This document shows, in pieces, positions 17,363 to 26,428 of a stretch of DNA of 64,000 nucleotides. A program made the translations under genes and the position numbers. The first letter of the stretch is position 1. Each line of letters opens with the position of its first letter. Source of the DNA: Desulfoplanes formicivorans (GTDB taxonomy: Bacteria; Desulfobacterota; Desulfovibrionia; Desulfovibrionales; Desulfomicrobiaceae); contig NZ_BDFE01000020.1 of assembly GCF_001748225.1 (NCBI RefSeq), positions 1 through 64,000 on the forward strand, written 5' to 3'. The notes under the pieces are model-generated. The model was not told the origin of the DNA, made no database searches, and saw only the letters and a list, made by a program, of their open reading frames with translations.

Positions 17363-19123
17363 ATGAGCAACATCAAGGATGTGCAGCAGATCAAGGCGCT
17401 TATTGCCATTGGCAAGCAAAAGGGGTTTCTGACCTTCGAGGAACTCAACAAGGCATTGCCGGCTGAAGTGACCAATAGCGATCAGATCGAAGAAGTTATT
17501 TCCATTTTCGATTCCATGAATATCGCTATCGTGGATGAGAAGGTCGGCAAGTCCCTTGAGGCCAAGGGTGAGGTCGTGGAAGATGGGGAAGCCGAAATCG
17601 AACTTGCCGAAACGGACGATACCGCGGATTATCCCACCCGGAGCAACGATCCCGTGCGCATGTATCTGCGGGAGATGGGCTCGGTGGGCCTTCTTGACCG
17701 GGAAGGGGAAGTGTACATCGCCCGCAAGATCGAGGCGGGCGAATTCGAGGTCATGTACTCCCTGGTGGAGGTTCCCGTGGCAGTCGAGGAACTCATCCAG
17801 GTGGGCGAGGATTTGCGCAATGGCCGGATCAAGCTCAAGGACGTGGTCAAGACCATTGAAGAGGATGACCCGTCGGAAGAGGAAATGAACCAGCGGGAGC
17901 GGGTCATCAAACTGCTCGAAGAGGTCAAGAATATTTACCGGAAGAAGCGTTCCGTTTACGAAAAGCTGGACGAATGCGCCCGTCTTGATCGACGAGTTTA
18001 CGGTCTGCAAAACAAGATTGTGGAGTACAAGAGTTCGGTTGTCCAATGTCTGCGCGATATCAAGCTGGACAAGAACCTCCTTGATCGCATTATCGAGACC
18101 GTGGGAGACTACGTCCGTCAGATGCACAATTGCCGCCGGGATCTTTCTGCCTACATTCTTTCCATTGGCAAGTCCAAGGAAGAGATTTTTGACTTGTTCG
18201 AAAAAATGGAAAAAAGGGAAATCAATCCTGTTGCTGCTGCTGATTCATTGAACATGACGGTTGAGGAACTTTTTTCCTTCAAGGAAATGGTTCATGGAAA
18301 AATCGAGATTTTGCAGCGGTTGCAGGAAAACTGCATGCATGACGTGGAAGATCTTGAGGAAATTCTGTGGCGGGTGAAAAAGGGCAACCAGGATGCCCTG
18401 AACGCCAAGCAGGAACTCATCCGGGCCAACCTCAGACTGGTGGTCAGCATTGCCAAGAAATACACCAATCGGGGTTTGCAATTCCTTGACCTCATTCAGG
18501 AAGGCAATATCGGCCTCATGAAGGCCGTGGATAAATTCGAGTATCAGCGGGGATACAAATTTTCCACCTATGCCACCTGGTGGATCAGACAGGCCATTAC
18601 CCGGGCCATTGCCGATCAGGCCAGAACCATCCGTATTCCCGTGCACATGATTGAAACCATCAACAAGCTGGTCCGGACTTCCCGGTATCTGGTTCAGGAG
18701 CTTGGACGCGATCCCTCGCCCGAAGAAATTGCCGAGCGCATGGATTACCCCCTTGAAAAGGTCAAAAAGGTGCTCAAGATTGCCAAGGAGCCCATTTCCC
18801 TGGAAACGCCCATTGGTGATGAGGAAGACAGCAGTCTGGGGGATTTCATTGAAGACAAGAAGGCTGTGGCACCGGCTGAGGAAGTGGTATCCACCAAACT
18901 TTCGGAGCAGATCGCTTCGGTCCTTTCGGATCTGACCCCGCGTGAGGAACAGGTGCTTCGCAAGCGGTTCGGCATAGGGGAAAAGTCCGATCATACCCTG
19001 GAGGAAGTGGGTAAGTTGTTCAATGTTACCCGTGAACGCATCCGACAGATTGAGGCCAAGGCCTTGCGCAAACTGCGCCATCCCGTGCGCAGTCAGGGGT
19101 TGCGTTCCTATTACGAATCCTGA
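17363..19123 (+). CDS. rpoD: RNA polymerase primary sigma factor (sigma-70)
   Basis: Directs core RNA polymerase to housekeeping promoters. All regions are readable: region 1.1 ([23 protein letters not shown]), 1.2 ([11 protein letters not shown]), a non-conserved acidic insert, 2.1-2.4 ([54 protein letters not shown]), 3 and 4.2 ([25 protein letters not shown]). It has 586 residues. The start at 17363 is preceded by AGGGGGAAGG; a frame open from 17201 overlaps dnaG and lacks family sequence. The terminator at 19149 closes the operon. Confidence 0.97.
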   Translation: MSNIKDVQQIKALIAIGKQKGFLTFEELNKALPAEVTNSDQIEEVISIFDSMNIAIVDEKVGKSLEAKGEVVEDGEAEIELAETDDTADYPTRSNDPVRMYLREMGSVGLLDREGEVYIARKIEAGEFEVMYSLVEVPVAVEELIQVGEDLRNGRIKLKDVVKTIEEDDPSEEEMNQRERVIKLLEEVKNIYRKKRSVYEKLDECARLDRRVYGLQNKIVEYKSSVVQCLRDIKLDKNLLDRIIETVGDYVRQMHNCRRDLSAYILSIGKSKEEIFDLFEKMEKREINPVAAADSLNMTVEELFSFKEMVHGKIEILQRLQENCMHDVEDLEEILWRVKKGNQDALNAKQELIRANLRLVVSIAKKYTNRGLQFLDLIQEGNIGLMKAVDKFEYQRGYKFSTYATWWIRQAITRAIADQARTIRIPVHMIETINKLVRTSRYLVQELGRDPSPEEIAERMDYPLEKVKKVLKIAKEPISLETPIGDEEDSSLGDFIEDKKAVAPAEEVVSTKLSEQIASVLSDLTPREEQVLRKRFGIGEKSDHTLEEVGKLFNVTRERIRQIEAKALRKLRHPVRSQGLRSYYES

Positions 19124-19148
19124 TGGACCTTGTTGTCCAGAGACTATC

Positions 19149-19176
19149 AAAAGGCAGCCACAGGCTGCCTTTTTTT
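19149..19176 (+). terminator. Intrinsic terminator after rpoD
   Basis: AAAAGGCAGCC (19149-19159) pairs across an ACA loop with GGCTGCC (19163-19169) followed by TTTTTTT. The 245 bases from here to the next gene show nothing else that I can identify. Confidence 0.95.
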
Positions 19177-19421
19177 CATGGCCGGCACACCAGGGCCGTG
19201 ACCCTGGCTGTTGCCAATCCGGGTATCATGAGGCATGCACGTTGCCAGAGCCACCGGCCGACCCGGGGGCGCTTGGTCCGTCAACACGTTCTGGGGATGT
19301 GTTGTGAAAGTGTCTTCCGGGCGACCCTACGAATGTCTGTGTTGCCGGCCATCCTGAACAGGGTGGTTCGTGATGCATCCGTAATGCATCCTGGGGATCA
19401 TCCTCAGCCTTGTGTTTTTTT

Positions 19422-20108
19422 ATGCGCCTTGTATCTCTTGGTTACTGCCTGCACAAAGGGGTCGTTGGGATTATTATCCTGGCGGCGCTGGTTGGTGTTC
19501 TGCGGGTTGACCTGACCCTGGCGGCGGACTGGATTGTCCGGGCACGCTATGTTCCTGACGGGGACACGCTTTTTCTGCATTCAGGCGAAAAAATACGCCT
19601 TGAGGGGATCGACTGCCCGGAGCTGCGGCATGACGGACGTCCTTCCCAGTATTATGCCAGGGAGGCCCGTCAGTATCTGTGGCGTCTGGTACGGGGCCAG
19701 GACCTGTGTGTACATACTCGGGACATCCGGGCTGATCGGTTCGGCCGGATTGTCGCTCCCGTGTATCTGCCCGACGGCAGGTCCATCAGCCTGATATTGG
19801 TCGAAAACGGCTATGCCTTTTATTATGCCCATACAAAACATCCGCACAGGCAACAGGCCGTCCTGCTTGAGGCGCAGCAGCGGGCCATGAACGGCCTGCG
19901 CGGTATGTGGGCCCGGGTTTTGCGTCTGCCCGCTGCCAGCAAAAGGTATGTGGGGAGCAGGAATTCCCGTCGATTTCATACCCAGACATGTGGATTCGGT
20001 CGGCAGATCAGTGCCCGCAATAGAATTGTTTTTGCGGATTTGCGTCAGGCCTTTTATGCCGGGTTTGCCCCTTGCAGGTCGTGTACGCCATGGCCTGACG
20101 CAAGATAG
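19422..20108 (+). CDS. Exported SNase-like nuclease with C-terminal zinc-binding module
   Basis: A thermonuclease-fold protein. An N-terminal hydrophobic segment ending TLAADW suggests export, with cleavage after Ala. The nuclease domain carries YVPDGDTLFL, IRLEGIDCPELR and RADRFGRIVAPVYL, matching the Asp, Arg and Glu positions of staphylococcal nuclease. The last 55 residues (YVGSRNSRRFHTQTCGF, then APCRSC) resemble the small Cys-rich Ada-type zinc-binding module found at the end of some SNase and competence proteins, where it probably binds DNA. The ATG at 19422 gives the signal peptide; TTG at 19410 is an alternative. No clear ribosome-binding site is present. Confidence 0.8.
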   Translation: MRLVSLGYCLHKGVVGIIILAALVGVLRVDLTLAADWIVRARYVPDGDTLFLHSGEKIRLEGIDCPELRHDGRPSQYYAREARQYLWRLVRGQDLCVHTRDIRADRFGRIVAPVYLPDGRSISLILVENGYAFYYAHTKHPHRQQAVLLEAQQRAMNGLRGMWARVLRLPAASKRYVGSRNSRRFHTQTCGFGRQISARNRIVFADLRQAFYAGFAPCRSCTPWPDAR

Positions 20109-20203
20109 CTCGTGGCGCCATGTGCCCGGTTGGGGCATTTGTTTACTGCCTCTTTGGTTGGGGGCAGGACGTGTGTGCGTTCTTTTTGCAGCAGAGGTAT
20201 GGT

Positions 20204-21562
20204 TTGAAGATCATCATTGTCGGAGCCGGCGAGGTGGGGTTTCATTGCGCCCGCCGTCTTGCCTCGGAAAACAAGGAAGTGGTTGTTATTGATCGCAACC
20301 CCAAGGTGCTTGGGCGGTTGCAGGATGCCGTGGACGTCCAGGTTCTTGAGGGATCGGGCAGCAGTCCCGAGGTCCTCAAACAGGCCGGAATCACCGGGGC
20401 TGATATTTTTCTGGCCGTGACCGACAGCGACGAGACCAATCTCACGGCCTGCACCTTTGCCCATCTCCTGGCCCCCGGGATCACCAAACTGGCCCGGATC
20501 AGGAACCAGGATGTTCTGTGCTACCAGGATATTCTGAGCCGGGAACTGCATCTTGGCACCATCATCAATCCCGAGCTTGAGGTGGTCAAGACCATTTCAA
20601 GCCTGCTGGGTACTCCCGGGGCCACGGATCTGAGTGAATTTGCCGACGGTCGCATCAAGCTTCTGGGGGTATGGATCGGTGGGGACAACGACCTGGCCGA
20701 TACCCGGCTCATGGACCTGCGCAAAAAGATCGTTGATGTGCGTTTCATTGTTGCGGCCATCATTCGGGGCAATGACCTGATCATTCCCACGGGCATGGAC
20801 ACCATCCGTTCGGGAGACCTCATCTATCTGGCCTGCGAGGACAAGGATGCTGCTTCTCTGCTCAAGGACTTTGCCCCGGCCCGGGCCGGGTGGCATGACG
20901 TGCTCATTGTGGGAGGCGGGAATATCGGCTTCAAGCTGGCCATTGCCCTTGAAAAGATGTCCGTGAACGTCAAACTGCTGGACAAGGATAACGACCGGTG
21001 CGAGTTTTTGGCCGAGCATCTTGACAAGACCGTGGTGCTGTGCGGTGACGGCACGGACAAGGATATTCTCGAGGAAGAAAATGTCAGCAGCCTGGATGCG
21101 GTCATCACGGTCACCGGCAGCGAGGAAACCAATATTCTGGCCTCCCTTTTGGCCAAAAGCATCGGAGTGAACAAATGCATTACCCGCATCAACAAGTCCG
21201 AGTACATTCCCCTGGTCCGGGCCATCGGCCTTGAGCATATTGTCAGCCCCAGACTTTCTGCAGTGAACAGTCTGCTCAAGCATGTGCGCAAGGGCAATGT
21301 CATTTCATCCGTGGCCATCAAGGACGAGGCCGAGGCCATGGAGGCCATTGCCGAGGACAGATCCGCACTGGTTGGCCGACCCATCAAGGATCTTCCCTTT
21401 CCCCGGGGGGCCATTGTCCTGTGCATCATGCGCGGGGACACCGTGATCATTCCCACGGGGGAGGATATCATCAATCCCCGTGATCGGGTCATTCTGCTGG
21501 CCACCCGCGAGAGCATCGCCAAGGTGGAAAAGGCCCTTACCGTGACCCTGGAGCAGCTCTGA
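20204..21562 (+). CDS. trkA: Trk potassium uptake regulatory subunit TrkA (TTG start)
   Basis: A cytoplasmic NAD-binding gating subunit of the Trk K+ channel. Two copies of the RCK unit can be seen. Each starts with a Rossmann motif (IIIVGAGEVGFHCARRLA and VLIVGGGNIGFKLAIALE), contains the conserved acidic switch (VIDRNP, LLDKDN) and ends in a TrkA-C domain. The length of 452 residues fits. The start is TTG at 20204, because AGAGG lies 5 bases upstream and the first residues (KIIIVGAG) then align with the family; a reading from 20120 adds unrelated sequence. The stop overlaps the trkH start, so translation is coupled. Confidence 0.93.
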   Translation: MKIIIVGAGEVGFHCARRLASENKEVVVIDRNPKVLGRLQDAVDVQVLEGSGSSPEVLKQAGITGADIFLAVTDSDETNLTACTFAHLLAPGITKLARIRNQDVLCYQDILSRELHLGTIINPELEVVKTISSLLGTPGATDLSEFADGRIKLLGVWIGGDNDLADTRLMDLRKKIVDVRFIVAAIIRGNDLIIPTGMDTIRSGDLIYLACEDKDAASLLKDFAPARAGWHDVLIVGGGNIGFKLAIALEKMSVNVKLLDKDNDRCEFLAEHLDKTVVLCGDGTDKDILEEENVSSLDAVITVTGSEETNILASLLAKSIGVNKCITRINKSEYIPLVRAIGLEHIVSPRLSAVNSLLKHVRKGNVISSVAIKDEAEAMEAIAEDRSALVGRPIKDLPFPRGAIVLCIMRGDTVIIPTGEDIINPRDRVILLATRESIAKVEKALTVTLEQL

Positions 21563-23007
21563 TGCGTTGGGGTCAAACCTTGTATCTCATCGGGGTGATC
21601 CTGGTCTTTGTGGGCCTGTCCATGCTCGTCCCCCTGGGATTTTCTCTGTACTACCAGGATGCCGGCATCATTCCCCTTGCCGTCGGTATCCTCATGACCC
21701 TTGCCGTGGGCACCGGGCTCATTTTCGGGTTCAAACCCAGACCGCCGCGACCGTTGAACCATCGCGAGGGCATGGCCGTGGTTGCCCTGGGCTGGGCTGC
21801 GGCCGGCCTGTTCGGAGCCGTTCCCTTTTGTCTGGGCGGCGTGGGGGGATTGACCGATGCGGTGTTTGAGTCCTTTTCCGGGTTCACCACCACCGGGGCA
21901 TCCATCCTGAACGATATCGAGGCCGTTCCCAGGGGGCTGCTCATGTGGCGCAGCCTGACCCACTGGCTCGGGGGTATGGGGATCATTGTCCTTTCCCTGG
22001 CCATTTTGCCCTTTCTCGGTGTTGGGGGCATGCAGCTTTACAAGGCCGAGGTTCCCGGGCCGGTTCCCGACAAATTGCGGCCACGCATCAAAGATACGGC
22101 CGTGACCCTGTGGAAGGTGTATGTCCTGTTCACCCTGGTGGAGACGGCCCTGCTCATGTTCGGGGGCATGGATTTTTTCGACGGGCTGTGCCATTCCTTT
22201 GGAACGCTGGCCACCGGAGGGTTTTCCACCAAAAACACGTCCATTGCCTGGTACGACTCCGCCTACATCGACGGGGTGATCACCGTGTTCATGTTTCTGG
22301 CCGGAATCAATTTTGCCCTGCATTTCAACCTGCTGCGCGGCAAACCCCTGTTGCTTCTCAAGGATTCGGAATTCAGGTTCTTTGCCTTGATCGTGGGACT
22401 GATCATTGCCATCTGCACCCTGGTCAACCAGGGTTCGGTCTATCCCTCATGGGTGGAGTCCTTTCGTTATTCCGCATTCCAGGTCATCTCCATCATCACC
22501 ACCACCGGATACGGAACGTCGGATTACGAGCTCTGGCTGCCCCTGCCCCAGCTTTTACTCCTTGTGTGCATGTTCATCGGCGGGTGCGCCGGGTCAACAA
22601 GCGGAGGCATGAAATGCATGCGCATCATGCTTCTTTTCAAGCAGGGATACAGGGAACTGTTCCGGCTCATTCATCCGCGGGGAGTCAGGAACGTCAAGAT
22701 CGGGGAACGTTTGGTCAAGCCCGAGGTCTTAAGCGGTGTCTGGGGATTTTTTGTTTTGTTTCTCGGTCTGCAAGTCATCTCGACGTTGCTGGTGGCTGCA
22801 ACCGGGGTTGATGTGCTCACCTCGGTGAGCGCTGTTCTGGCGTGCATAGGAAATATCGGTCCGGGGCTGGGCAGTGTCGGACCCACGGACAATTTCGCGC
22901 ACATCCCTGCCCTGGGGAAATGGGTTCTGATCCTGTGCATGCTCCTTGGCCGTTTGGAGGTCTATACGGTCATCGTGCTTTTTGTACCCGAATTCTGGAA
23001 AAAATAA
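21562..23007 (+). CDS. trkH: Trk potassium uptake channel subunit TrkH
   Basis: Inner-membrane K+ (or Na+-coupled K+) translocating subunit of the SKT superfamily, 481 residues with about ten hydrophobic spans. The four pore-loop filters are recognisable: FSGFTTTGAS, FGTLATGGFST, ITTTGYGTSDY and ACIGNIGPG. The intracellular gate region (CMFIGGCAGSTSGGMKCMRI) is also present. Its ATG overlaps the trkA stop. It works with TrkA, whose RCK units control opening in response to nucleotides. A 61-residue acidic protein follows within 17 bp. Confidence 0.95.
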   Translation: MRWGQTLYLIGVILVFVGLSMLVPLGFSLYYQDAGIIPLAVGILMTLAVGTGLIFGFKPRPPRPLNHREGMAVVALGWAAAGLFGAVPFCLGGVGGLTDAVFESFSGFTTTGASILNDIEAVPRGLLMWRSLTHWLGGMGIIVLSLAILPFLGVGGMQLYKAEVPGPVPDKLRPRIKDTAVTLWKVYVLFTLVETALLMFGGMDFFDGLCHSFGTLATGGFSTKNTSIAWYDSAYIDGVITVFMFLAGINFALHFNLLRGKPLLLLKDSEFRFFALIVGLIIAICTLVNQGSVYPSWVESFRYSAFQVISIITTTGYGTSDYELWLPLPQLLLLVCMFIGGCAGSTSGGMKCMRIMLLFKQGYRELFRLIHPRGVRNVKIGERLVKPEVLSGVWGFFVLFLGLQVISTLLVAATGVDVLTSVSAVLACIGNIGPGLGSVGPTDNFAHIPALGKWVLILCMLLGRLEVYTVIVLFVPEFWKK

Positions 23008-23024
23008 GACAACGAGGTTGTACT

Positions 23025-23210
23025 ATGGAAGATTGGATAGAGGTGGAGCGGTTTGAAGCCATGGAAGACAAGCTTCATGAGGAAATGCACCGCCTGGGCG
23101 AACTGGCCATGGATCTGGCCCTCAATCCCGGAGCAGTGATCAAGGCGGTGGAGGATGACAAAGGGTTTGCCATCCTGGTGCACAAGGTGTTCTACAAGAG
23201 CTTTACCTGA
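23025..23210 (+). CDS. Small acidic protein of unknown function downstream of trkH
   Basis: 61 residues. It has a mainly helical acidic start (MEDWIEVERFEAMEDKLHEEMHRLGELAMDLAL), then GAVIKAVEDDKGFAILVHKVFYKSF. GAGG lies 8 bases before the ATG, and the gap to trkH is 17 bp, so it is probably co-transcribed with trkAH. There is no signal peptide, membrane span or known motif. It could be a small partner of the Trk system, but only position supports that. Confidence 0.65.
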   Translation: MEDWIEVERFEAMEDKLHEEMHRLGELAMDLALNPGAVIKAVEDDKGFAILVHKVFYKSFT

Positions 23211-23220
23211 ATCGCTCCCC

Positions 23221-24156
23221 GTGTTCGGTTCCATTGTCACCACCATCGTGCCGGTCTTTCTGGTCATGGGACTCGGCTACGTACTCAGACGCAGAGGGCT
23301 GATCAGCGACGCCTTTCTGACTGATGCCAACGGGCTTTTATACCATGTCTGTCTTCCCTGTCTGCTTTTTGTGAAGATTGCCGCGGTTCCTGTGGACATA
23401 TCGTTCAATGGGCTGTTGGTGGCCGGTTCCACAGGAGTGCTCGTGCTCATGTTTGGCGCGAGTTATGGGCTTGCCAGACTCCTTGGGTATCCGGATCAGG
23501 TAGTCGGAGTTGTCAGTCAGGGTGCGGCCAGGGGCAACATGGCCTACATGGGGCTGGCTGTCATCTACTACGCATTGGGTGATGCTGGACTGGTCAGCGC
23601 CGGAATTCTGCTTGCCTGTCTGGTCCCGCCCGTGAACCTGGGTTCGATCATGGTCTTGTCCATGGCTAGGTCCTCGTGTGGTGGCAGGGGAGTCGTGTTC
23701 TGGATGCGGGAAGTCTTTTCCAACCCTCTCATTCAGGCTGCAGCGGCCGGGATTGTGGTTGCCTTGCTGGGAGTGCACTTGCCCGTGATTCTGGACCGGG
23801 GGCTCGGGCTGGTTGCCGAGATGACCCTGCCCCTGGCCCTTGTGGCCATTGGCGGGAGTTTTGCCCCCCAGCCCGTTCGTTTTTCCTGGGATGTTCTTCT
23901 GATTGTCGTGTTCAAGAACGTGCTCATGCCTCTGGCAACCCTGCTTGTGCTGACCTGGCTGAAGGTTGGCGGGGTGGATCTTGCTGCTGGTGTACTCATT
24001 GCCGCGATGCCCACGGCCATGGTTTCCTATGTCATGGCCAGTGAGCTCGGAGGGGATACCCGGGTGGCAGGATCGGCCATTTTGGTTTCCACCCTGGCCT
24101 CGCTGGTTACCGTGTCGGGCTGGTTATATGTTGTGAGGACATGGTTGGGGGTATGA
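23221..24156 (+). CDS. AEC-family (auxin efflux carrier type) transporter
   Basis: A secondary transporter of the AEC/membrane transport protein family; bacterial members carry malate, malonate or related organic acids. It has about ten hydrophobic segments in two halves. The first half ends with QGAARGNMAYMGLAVIYY and the second with MPTAMVSYVMASELGGD, the AEC signature region. The start is uncertain. GTG at 23221 places the first span (IVTTIVPVFLVMGLGYVLRRRG) as in the family but has no ribosome-binding site. A longer frame from 23155 overlaps the preceding gene. The substrate cannot be deduced. Confidence 0.85.
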   Translation: MFGSIVTTIVPVFLVMGLGYVLRRRGLISDAFLTDANGLLYHVCLPCLLFVKIAAVPVDISFNGLLVAGSTGVLVLMFGASYGLARLLGYPDQVVGVVSQGAARGNMAYMGLAVIYYALGDAGLVSAGILLACLVPPVNLGSIMVLSMARSSCGGRGVVFWMREVFSNPLIQAAAAGIVVALLGVHLPVILDRGLGLVAEMTLPLALVAIGGSFAPQPVRFSWDVLLIVVFKNVLMPLATLLVLTWLKVGGVDLAAGVLIAAMPTAMVSYVMASELGGDTRVAGSAILVSTLASLVTVSGWLYVVRTWLGV

Positions 24157-24211
24157 CGCGCCATGCGTTCCGGGCGCATTGTTTTTCAGAACTGGTCCAA
24201 GGACATTGATC

Positions 24212-25000
24212 ATGGATATACAACACGCCACAGCGTGGTTTCTGGCGTATGCCGGACGGTTTCGGCAACAAGATGCCAGGGATCAGGAAAATATCGATCT
24301 CAAGATACACCATTCCCTGCGGGTGCTTGCCGAGGCCGAAAAATTGGCCGAACATGAAGCATTTGAACCGCATATTGCCTTTCTGACGCAGGTAGGCGCC
24401 CTGTTGCATGATGTGGGACGGTTCAGGCAGTACGATACCTACAAGACCTATAGTGATCCTCTGTCCGTGGATCACGGGGATCTGGGCCGGGAGGTGCTTG
24501 AAGCCGAACAGGTTCTGGAAGATCTGGAAGGGACGGACAGGGCAATCGTTCTTGAGGCAGTCAGGCTGCACAACAAAAAGCAGCTTCCCGACAATCTGGA
24601 CGAACACCTGGGCATGATCACCCGGGCCATCAGGGATGCGGACAAGCTTGATATCATCCCCGTGGTTCTGGCCAGTGTGGCTCCGGGCGCACCTGACAAT
24701 CCGGTGATCCGCCTGGGGCTTTCCTGTGAACCGGACAGATTTACCCGGTCCGTGTTGGATCAGGTGGCGGCCCGGGAAATGGTCGAGTACACGTCCATGC
24801 GTTTTGTGAACGATTTCAAGTTGCTGCTTATTTCCTGGTCCTACGCGCTGGCATATGGATGGACCAGACAACAGATGCTTGCCCGGGGGTATGTGGATCG
24901 GCTTTTCGAGCTATTGCCCGCAACCGAGATATTTGTTCACCTGCGTGAGGGGGTGATACGGGATTTACAGGGCGGTTTCGGCGATGAGAAGCCAGAGTAG
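24212..25000 (+). CDS. HD-domain phosphohydrolase
   Basis: A 262-residue metal-dependent hydrolase of the HD superfamily. Metal-binding positions are the first His in IHHSLRV (around 33-34), His66-Asp67 in GALLHDVGRFRQ and the Asp in RAIRDADKLDII (about 151-155). The substrate is unknown; relatives act on nucleotides and (p)ppGpp-like compounds. The Met at 24212 begins the family-like sequence. Its 3' end overlaps the convergent BPL-N gene by 36 bp, so transcription of the two must collide. Confidence 0.8.
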   Translation: MDIQHATAWFLAYAGRFRQQDARDQENIDLKIHHSLRVLAEAEKLAEHEAFEPHIAFLTQVGALLHDVGRFRQYDTYKTYSDPLSVDHGDLGREVLEAEQVLEDLEGTDRAIVLEAVRLHNKKQLPDNLDEHLGMITRAIRDADKLDIIPVVLASVAPGAPDNPVIRLGLSCEPDRFTRSVLDQVAAREMVEYTSMRFVNDFKLLLISWSYALAYGWTRQQMLARGYVDRLFELLPATEIFVHLREGVIRDLQGGFGDEKPE

Positions 25001-26227
25001 CCGGTCCAGGGTGGTCAGGATGTCGCCGTACAGGCCGCCGTATCCGGGAAAACGGCCGAACAGCCGGTGACGTTGGGTTTCCTGCCTCGGGCATCCACTG
25101 GTGGCAGGGGAGGATTTGCCTTCGGTGGCCAGGACCAGTCGTTCGTGCATCAGGTAGGCGCAGGCTTCTGTGGCGAACCGCGATGCCAGGGTCACGCATT
25201 GGGGGCCTGCCTGGTGCCAATATGATTGCGCCGCAGGCGTTGGACGGCTGGCAAGGGCCTGTCTTGTCATGGCGTAGAGAAAATTGATCTGGGATCCGGG
25301 AATGCCTCGTCGCCAGCCAAGCAGCCAGGGCAGCCGCCAGGACATGAGAAAATTGTTCCTGGCCAGGCTGATGATGGTTTCAAGACATTCCTGCAGTTCC
25401 AGAAGTTCCCGGTCGGGCCAGAGAACATCCAGGCGGGCAATGTCCCATGTCGGGGACAGCTTTTCCCGGATCACAAGACCGGGGATGCGTTGTTCCAGGA
25501 GGACGGCCAGAAGATGATTGGCCTGGCGTGAGGCCGGTGTTTCAAGGTGCACGTAGCTCAACACAAAGGAGCCTTTGCCATAGTCGCCCCCGATGATGCA
25601 CGGTTCTCCCTTGAGGGGGCCGGGGTCGAGCTTGATTCCGTAGACGGATTCCCATTGGCTCAGGTCTGAAGAGGGGCATTGTCCCAGATTCAGATCTGCT
25701 GTCCAGAAGTCCCGGGCCGGTCGTTCGTACCGGGCCAGAACCCGGACCTGATCGTCGTCCTCATGGCCGTCGAATTGGGCGGGCCACCAGGCCGGGAGCT
25801 TCAAGGTCCGTTCTCCAGGGGTTGCAGGCGCAAAGACCCTGGTATAAAGGTGGCCGCTGAAATTGGGGACGCGTTCCTTGTAGGGTTTTTTGCCCCAGGT
25901 GCACAGTTGCAGATTTTTGTGTTCCCCATCGTGGTCAAGACCGAGGCCGGCTCCGCCGCAGAAACCGATATAGTGCCCTCCCTGGGCCAGGTAGTCTCTG
26001 ATGGCCTGCCTGCCCGTGTGGCCCAGCTGTTTTGATTTGAGCCGGGCCCATCCTCCCGGGACCATGAGCACCGACGGGGGGGAGGTTGCAAGCAGTCCCT
26101 CGCGTATCTGGGACGCCTGGACAATGGTCAGCGGCACCTGCCAGGCCCGAAGGGTGTGCCTGAGCAAAAGCCCCCACAGATGGGATTCGTCCCAGAGCAT
26201 GAAGATACGGCCATTATTTGTGTGCAT
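24965..26227 (-). CDS. BPL-N domain protein (glutamine-amidotransferase-like fold)
   Basis: A 420-residue protein whose first 220 residues look like the N-terminal domain of fungal biotin-protein ligase, a class I amidotransferase-like fold. VLMVPGGW is followed by YIGFCGGAGLG, with a nucleophile-elbow Cys at about position 90. GGDYGKGSFVLSYVHLETP, near 220-240, resembles the end of that fold. The remaining 180 residues are helical and Trp/Arg/Leu-rich with no recognised domain. There is no biotin ligase catalytic part, so the name describes only the fold. It is divergent from valS and converges on the HD gene. Starts at 26227 or 26200 are both possible. Confidence 0.7.
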   Translation of the reverse strand: MHTNNGRIFMLWDESHLWGLLLRHTLRAWQVPLTIVQASQIREGLLATSPPSVLMVPGGWARLKSKQLGHTGRQAIRDYLAQGGHYIGFCGGAGLGLDHDGEHKNLQLCTWGKKPYKERVPNFSGHLYTRVFAPATPGERTLKLPAWWPAQFDGHEDDDQVRVLARYERPARDFWTADLNLGQCPSSDLSQWESVYGIKLDPGPLKGEPCIIGGDYGKGSFVLSYVHLETPASRQANHLLAVLLEQRIPGLVIREKLSPTWDIARLDVLWPDRELLELQECLETIISLARNNFLMSWRLPWLLGWRRGIPGSQINFLYAMTRQALASRPTPAAQSYWHQAGPQCVTLASRFATEACAYLMHERLVLATEGKSSPATSGCPRQETQRHRLFGRFPGYGGLYGDILTTLDRLLWLLIAETAL

Positions 26228-26428
26228 GCCGAAGTGATATCAAGAGCCGGGCTGGCGAGCAAGTGAATGGGGGGGTACGGATACAGGTCGGGTCGTCAGG
26301 TTGCGGAGCCGGATGGATTGCCCTGTGCCAAGACGAGAGAATGTTTGCTGCAACCAGTTTGTTTTTTTACGTTAATACATGTTGAAACGTGCGATTTTCA
26401 TGTTGTTTTTTTCGATAACGGAGTGATC

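Noticed and set aside
20824-22323. 499-codon open frame on the minus strand
   Set aside because: It is antisense to trkA and trkH, low in complexity and without family features.
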